Assembly (NCBI GenBank): GCA_964600965.1
Contig: CAZRLO010000056.1
Location: forward strand, 1 to 17,713
Source of the DNA: UBA5972 sp964600965
GTDB lineage: Bacteria; Pseudomonadota; Alphaproteobacteria; Rhodobacterales; Rhodobacteraceae
DNA: 17,713 nt
Direction: 5' to 3'
The notes beneath the pieces were generated by a model. That model was not told the DNA's origin and did not search any database. It saw only the letters and a list, made by a program, of their open reading frames with translations. Within the stretch, counting starts at the first letter, position 1; each line of letters opens with the position of its first letter. A program made the position numbers and the translations under genes. Below, piece after piece: positions 15,252 through 17,713 of this stretch.

Positions 15252-15467
15252 CGGTATAGCCCTTTAGCTGTCCCGCTGTCTGGCCCTTGAGCCGTCTGGC
15301 CCTCGAACCGATTAACCGTCTGGTTCACCAGTCGTTAGGCCGTCCAACCGACTTGCCGTCTAACCGTCTGGTGGTCTGGCGGTCTGGCCGTTTAGCCGTC
15401 TGGCCGTCTAGCCGTCTGGCGGTCTGGCTGTCTAGCCGTTTAGCCGTCCGGTCGTCTAGATCTCTAG
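15252..15467. repeat. Tandem array of 27 degenerate 8-bp units, consensus CCGTYTRG
   Basis: The sequence divides into 27 consecutive octamers with no register slip. Exact CCGTCTGG occurs at 15292, 15316, 15364, 15396 and 15412. CCGTTTAG is at 15388 and 15436, CCGTCTAG at 15404, and CGGTCTGG at 15380 and 15420. The 12 units at 15364-15459 are the most uniform, while earlier units (for example TTCACCAG at 15324) have drifted. There are no spacers, so it is not CRISPR, and 8 bp is not a multiple of a codon. Position is in the trpE/gspO gap, just downstream of the gspO stop. Confidence 0.9.
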
Positions 15468-15469
15468 AC
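15454..15469. repeat. Perfect inverted repeat closing the octamer array
   Basis: GTCTAGA and TCTAGAC stand 2 bp apart, forming a 16-bp near-palindrome at the gspO-proximal end of the array. It could be a protein-binding site or a small hairpin, or arise simply from repeat units meeting an inverted unit. Confidence 0.6.
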
Positions 15470-15505
15470 ACGCAGATATTGACATATCACGTTGTTTTTA
15501 CGCAA

Positions 15506-15619
15506 TTATTCAGAATTCAGGGAAAGCCGCGCATCGGAATCCAGCCACCAGGTTCCCGCAATCGCGGCGGTGCAGATCGCCGTTCCGCGAACGAAACGCC
15601 GCTCCTGCGTGGTGGTCAA
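15506..15619 (-). CDS. Possible 37-residue ORF overlapping the gspO stop
   Basis: A TTG at 15619 overlaps the TGA of the prepilin peptidase gene (TTGA). It opens a frame of 37 codons beginning TTTQERRFVRGTAICTAA and ending at TAA 15506-15508. The peptide has a basic start and a short hydrophobic stretch (TAICTAAIAGTWWL). No family was recognised. It could be a small coupled protein, the truncated start of a longer secretion gene cut off where the repeat region begins, or chance. Confidence 0.25.
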   Translation of the reverse strand: MTTTQERRFVRGTAICTAAIAGTWWLDSDARLSLNSE

Positions 15620-16365
15620 CCGACCCGCGCCAACACCCACACCAACGCCGCCGCTGCGCACAGAAAACTGCCGAAAGGCAGCGCCGTATCCCCCGCAAGC
15701 GCGGCGCGCCGCGGCAAAGTTCGCAGACAGGCCCAGCCGATGGCGCCGGCGGCGGCCGCCAGCAGCAGCCATGGCAGCAGCGCCAGCCCCGTGCCCGCGC
15801 CGATCCCGGCCATCAGCTTGACGTCTCCCCGTCCCATGCCTTCGCGTCCGCGAAAGCGCCGGTAAAGCAGGCGGATGCACAGGAAGGCCCCGGATCCGAC
15901 CGCCGCTGCCAACAACGCGGGCCCGATCCGATCCGGCGGGTCCGTCCATGCAAGCGCAAGCGCCGCGAGCAGCAGAACCGCGCTCAGAATGTCCGGCAGC
16001 CGGAACCATATCGCGTCACAGCCAAGCAGCGCCAGCAGTGTCCACATATAGATGCAGCCCAGCACCATTTCCGAGTTCGAGCGCGCGACCATCACGACGG
16101 CGATGGCGGCAAAAGCGGCCCCCGCCTCCATCAACGGCAGCATCGCCGGTATTGCCGCGCCGCACGCCCGGCAGCGGCCGCGGAGGCGCAGAAACGACAG
16201 CAAAGGCACCAGATCGCCGGGCGCAACCGGTGCCGCGCATTCCCGGCAGGCCGAACGGGCAAGGATCACGTCCTCGCCGCGCGGCAACCGATCCGCCAGC
16301 ACCGCCAGAAACGAGCCGACGGCCGGGCTGACCACAATCAGAAATATTGCCAGTGCCGGTGTCAT
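15616..16365 (-). CDS. gspO: Type IV prepilin leader peptidase / N-methyltransferase (GspO/PilD type)
   Basis: This is an inner-membrane aspartic protease that cuts the short leader of type II secretion pseudopilins and methylates the new N-terminal Phe. The 249-residue product shows the N-terminal domain with its four-cysteine site (Cys40, 43, 65, 68 in CRECAAP and CRACGAA). The peptidase domain has catalytic Asp117 (CDAIWFRLPD) and Asp181 in the GxGD motif (GRGDVKLM), with several hydrophobic segments and a late PFGSF. It is divergent from gspG-H-I, its likely substrates, with a 75-bp gap. Its 3' end abuts the octamer array. The ATG at 16365 has only a weak GGGA ribosome-binding site. Confidence 0.92.
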   Translation of the reverse strand: MTPALAIFLIVVSPAVGSFLAVLADRLPRGEDVILARSACRECAAPVAPGDLVPLLSFLRLRGRCRACGAAIPAMLPLMEAGAAFAAIAVVMVARSNSEMVLGCIYMWTLLALLGCDAIWFRLPDILSAVLLLAALALAWTDPPDRIGPALLAAAVGSGAFLCIRLLYRRFRGREGMGRGDVKLMAGIGAGTGLALLPWLLLAAAAGAIGWACLRTLPRRAALAGDTALPFGSFLCAAAALVWVLARVG

Positions 16366-16383
16366 TTATCCCAAAAGCCCGAA

Positions 16384-16412
16384 TTGTTTCGCGCGTCGGG
16401 TTTGGTTATGCT
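16384..16412 (+). promoter_or_regulatory. Candidate promoter of the pseudopilin operon
   Basis: TTGTTT (16384-16389), a 17-nt spacer and TATGCT (16407-16412) lie 28 nt before the gspG ATG at 16441. If used, transcription begins after the in-frame ATG at 16384, which excludes that longer start. Confidence 0.42.
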
Positions 16413-16440
16413 GCACCGAGCCAGATTTGTAGAGTCCGCG

Positions 16441-16908
16441 ATGCCAGAAATGATCTCTCCAGCCGCTACCGTTGGCACAGACCACCGCAGGGACGCGGGA
16501 TTCACCCTGTTGGAACTGATGGTGGTCGTGGTGATCCTGTCGATCCTGGCGCTGGTCGTGGTCCCCCGGATCATCGACCGCCCCGATCAGGCGCGGGTCG
16601 CGCGGGTGCGGTCCGATCTGGCGGTGATCTCGGGCGCGGTCAAGCTCTATAAGCTGGACAATTTCCGCTATCCGACCACGGAACAGGGGCTGCTTGCGCT
16701 GGTGCAGCGCCCGGCAAGCGAACCGGTGCCGGCGAATTGGGCGCAGAACGGCTATGTCGACCGCCTGCCAAAAGACCCGTGGGGCGGAGAATATCAGTAC
16801 CTGTCGCCCGGAATTCACGACACGTTCGACATTTTCACGCTGGGGGCCGATGGCGTTGCCGGCGGCAGCGGAATCGACGCCGATCTGGGCTCATGGTCGT
16901 TGCAGTAA
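16441..16908 (+). CDS. gspG: Type II secretion major pseudopilin GspG
   Basis: This is the main subunit of the short periplasmic pseudopilus that drives type II secretion. The 155-residue precursor has a 20-residue leader ending in Gly20. The mature N-terminus is FTLLELMVVVVILSILA, with Phe at +1 and Glu at +5. The body shows the family blocks YPTTEQGLLALVQRP (77-91), LPKDPWGGEYQY (109-120), and the C-terminal loop TLGADGVAGGSGIDADLGSW, which binds calcium in known GspG proteins. The start at 16441 is chosen over 16384 because of leader length and the promoter position; Met at 16450 is another option. The gene overlaps gspH by 16 nt. Confidence 0.95.
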   Translation: MPEMISPAATVGTDHRRDAGFTLLELMVVVVILSILALVVVPRIIDRPDQARVARVRSDLAVISGAVKLYKLDNFRYPTTEQGLLALVQRPASEPVPANWAQNGYVDRLPKDPWGGEYQYLSPGIHDTFDIFTLGADGVAGGSGIDADLGSWSLQ

Positions 16909-17405
16909 CCGCCCCCGCACCGCCCGGAAAACGGTCGGAGATCACCGGCGGCGACACCGGATTTACCCTGCTGGAACTGGTCGTGGTCGTCGCGATCATT
17001 GCGGTTTTGTCGGTGGGTGCGGGCCTTGCGGTATCGCGCGACCGGCTTGCCCCGGCCGCCCAGCGCGACGCCGTTGAATTTGAGCGTGAATTCAACCGGT
17101 TGCGTTCGTTGGCGGTTCATTCCCGCACAGCGTATGGTTTGAATATCTCGGTCAGGGGCATGGCGGTTCTGCGCTACGCGCGGGCGGCGCAATCCTGGCC
17201 CGACCCCGGTGCCGAAATCCGCTGGAACGCTGCGGTCAAGCTGCGCGCACCGCCACGGGCGCGCCATGTTGCGCCACGGGAACCCGACATCACGCTCTGG
17301 CCCGACGGCCGCTCGGACCGGTTCGAGCTTTTGTTCACATCCGGCACAATGGCGCTGCGATGTCACAGCGACGGATTTACCGGCGTGCGATGTTCGGAAG
17401 GTTGA
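16893..17405 (+). CDS. gspH: Type II secretion minor pseudopilin GspH
   Basis: A 170-residue minor pseudopilin thought to sit near the pseudopilus tip. The leader runs to Gly23 and the mature part starts FTLLELVVVVAIIAVLSVG, with Glu at +5. A variable beta-rich domain follows, with WPDGRSDRFELLF late in the protein, in line with GspH. The assignment rests on the prepilin signature, size and position between gspG and gspI; body sequence is poorly conserved in this family. The ATG at 16893 gives a 16-nt overlap with gspG. It has little ribosome-binding site, so translation is probably coupled. A longer reading through gspG is unlikely. Confidence 0.87.
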   Translation: MVVAVTAPAPPGKRSEITGGDTGFTLLELVVVVAIIAVLSVGAGLAVSRDRLAPAAQRDAVEFEREFNRLRSLAVHSRTAYGLNISVRGMAVLRYARAAQSWPDPGAEIRWNAAVKLRAPPRARHVAPREPDITLWPDGRSDRFELLFTSGTMALRCHSDGFTGVRCSEG

Positions 17406-17713
17406 GCCCCCGGCCGGAGAATGCGCGGTCCAACGCCGGATTTTCGTTGCTGGAAGTGCTGGTAGCCATCGCCGTTCTGGCCATCGGCACGCTGGCGGTG
17501 ATGCGGACGCTGGATCAGGCGGGACGCGTCGTCGCCGAGGCACCAGCGCGCTTTCTGGCGCAGACGGTCGCCACCAACCGGGCCGAGGAATTGCGCATCT
17601 GGGGGGCCCAACGGGCGCGGGGATTGCCGCAAGCGGTCACGGCCGGGCCGTATGAGTGGCGGATCGAAAGCCGGGTCCGAAAAACCGAGGCCGGATTCTT
17701 CGAGGTAACACTG
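17390..17713 (+). CDS. gspI: Type II secretion minor pseudopilin GspI, 3'-truncated by window edge
   Basis: An open frame from ATG 17390 runs to the window end without a stop (108 codons). The leader ends at Gly17 and the mature part begins FSLLEVLVAIAVLAIGTLAV, with Glu at +5. The following FLAQTVATNRAEELRIWG matches the conserved GspI stretch in which an Asn-containing helix leads to ELR. The start overlaps gspH by 16 nt, the same overlap as gspG/gspH. In related systems gspJ and gspK come next. Together the minor pseudopilins form the tip that starts pseudopilus assembly. Confidence 0.88.
   Translation, partial: MFGRLSPRPENARSNAGFSLLEVLVAIAVLAIGTLAVMRTLDQAGRVVAEAPARFLAQTVATNRAEELRIWGAQRARGLPQAVTAGPYEWRIESRVRKTEAGFFEVTL

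Larger units (their letters stand above)
14810..15505. other. Non-coding spacer between trpE and the type II secretion locus
   Basis: About 700 bp without a convincing gene on either strand. The open frames here owe their length to repeat structure or overlap gspO in antisense. It holds an old-looking octamer block (14850-14937), a middle part (about 14940-15250) with scattered ATTGG-containing octamers, the main array (15252-15467) and an AT-rich tail (about 15468-15530) that contrasts with the GC-rich surroundings. Confidence 0.6.

Noticed and set aside
15252..15467. CRISPR array
   Set aside because: Units are contiguous 8-bp repeats with no spacers, and no cas genes lie nearby.
15479..15508. 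Perfect TTGACA as a plus-strand promoter
   Set aside because: No acceptable -10 hexamer stands 16-18 nt downstream, and no plus-strand gene follows before gspG.
15287..15865. Plus-strand ORF of 192 codons with RLAVWPSSRLAV-like repeats
   Set aside because: Its periodic peptide is only the translated octamer array, and the rest is antisense to gspO. No ribosome-binding site was seen.

Overview
The window looks like chromosomal DNA of a high-GC alphaproteobacterium, most likely Rhodobacterales (Roseobacter/Paracoccus type). The support is the order rplU-rpmA-acetyltransferase-obgE-proB-proA, a ribosomal protein L21 with a long Lys/Ala-rich tail and helix-hairpin-helix, and a ppiD-trpE pair beside a tRNA-Ser gene. 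The taxonomic call is inference from gene order and protein character. No database search was possible.

Layout from left to right. (1) At 1-401 lies the 3' end of a YcbK/DUF882 peptidase M15-type gene with its own rho-independent terminator. (2) From 6339 down to 726 there is a minus-strand housekeeping cluster. It runs rplU, rpmA, a terminator, a LysE/RhtB-type exporter, a GNAT acetyltransferase, obgE, proB and proA. Several genes overlap by 4 to 13 nt, so translational coupling is likely. proB and proA are the first two enzymes of proline synthesis; obgE, rplU and rpmA serve the large ribosomal subunit. (3) At 6626-10836 two large proteins with N-terminal TPR repeats and a C-terminal PAPS-dependent sulfotransferase domain face each other tail to tail. 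(4) At 11022-11111 is tRNA-Ser(CGA), followed by ppiD, an inner-membrane periplasmic foldase, and trpE, separated from ppiD by one base. (5) At 14810-15505 is a stretch of about 700 bp with no convincing gene. It holds a degenerate tandem array of 8-bp units in unbroken register over about 216 bp, plus an older-looking block of the same motif upstream. (6) From 15506 to the right edge is a type II secretion locus: a prepilin peptidase (gspO type) on the minus strand, and divergent pseudopilin genes gspG, gspH and gspI (cut by the window edge).

The least explained parts are the octamer array at the trpE/type II secretion junction, the convergent pair of TPR-sulfotransferases, the fused HhH tail on L21, and a possible 37-residue ORF whose TTG start overlaps the gspO stop. 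I found no CRISPR array, transposase, phage gene or complete new defence system.
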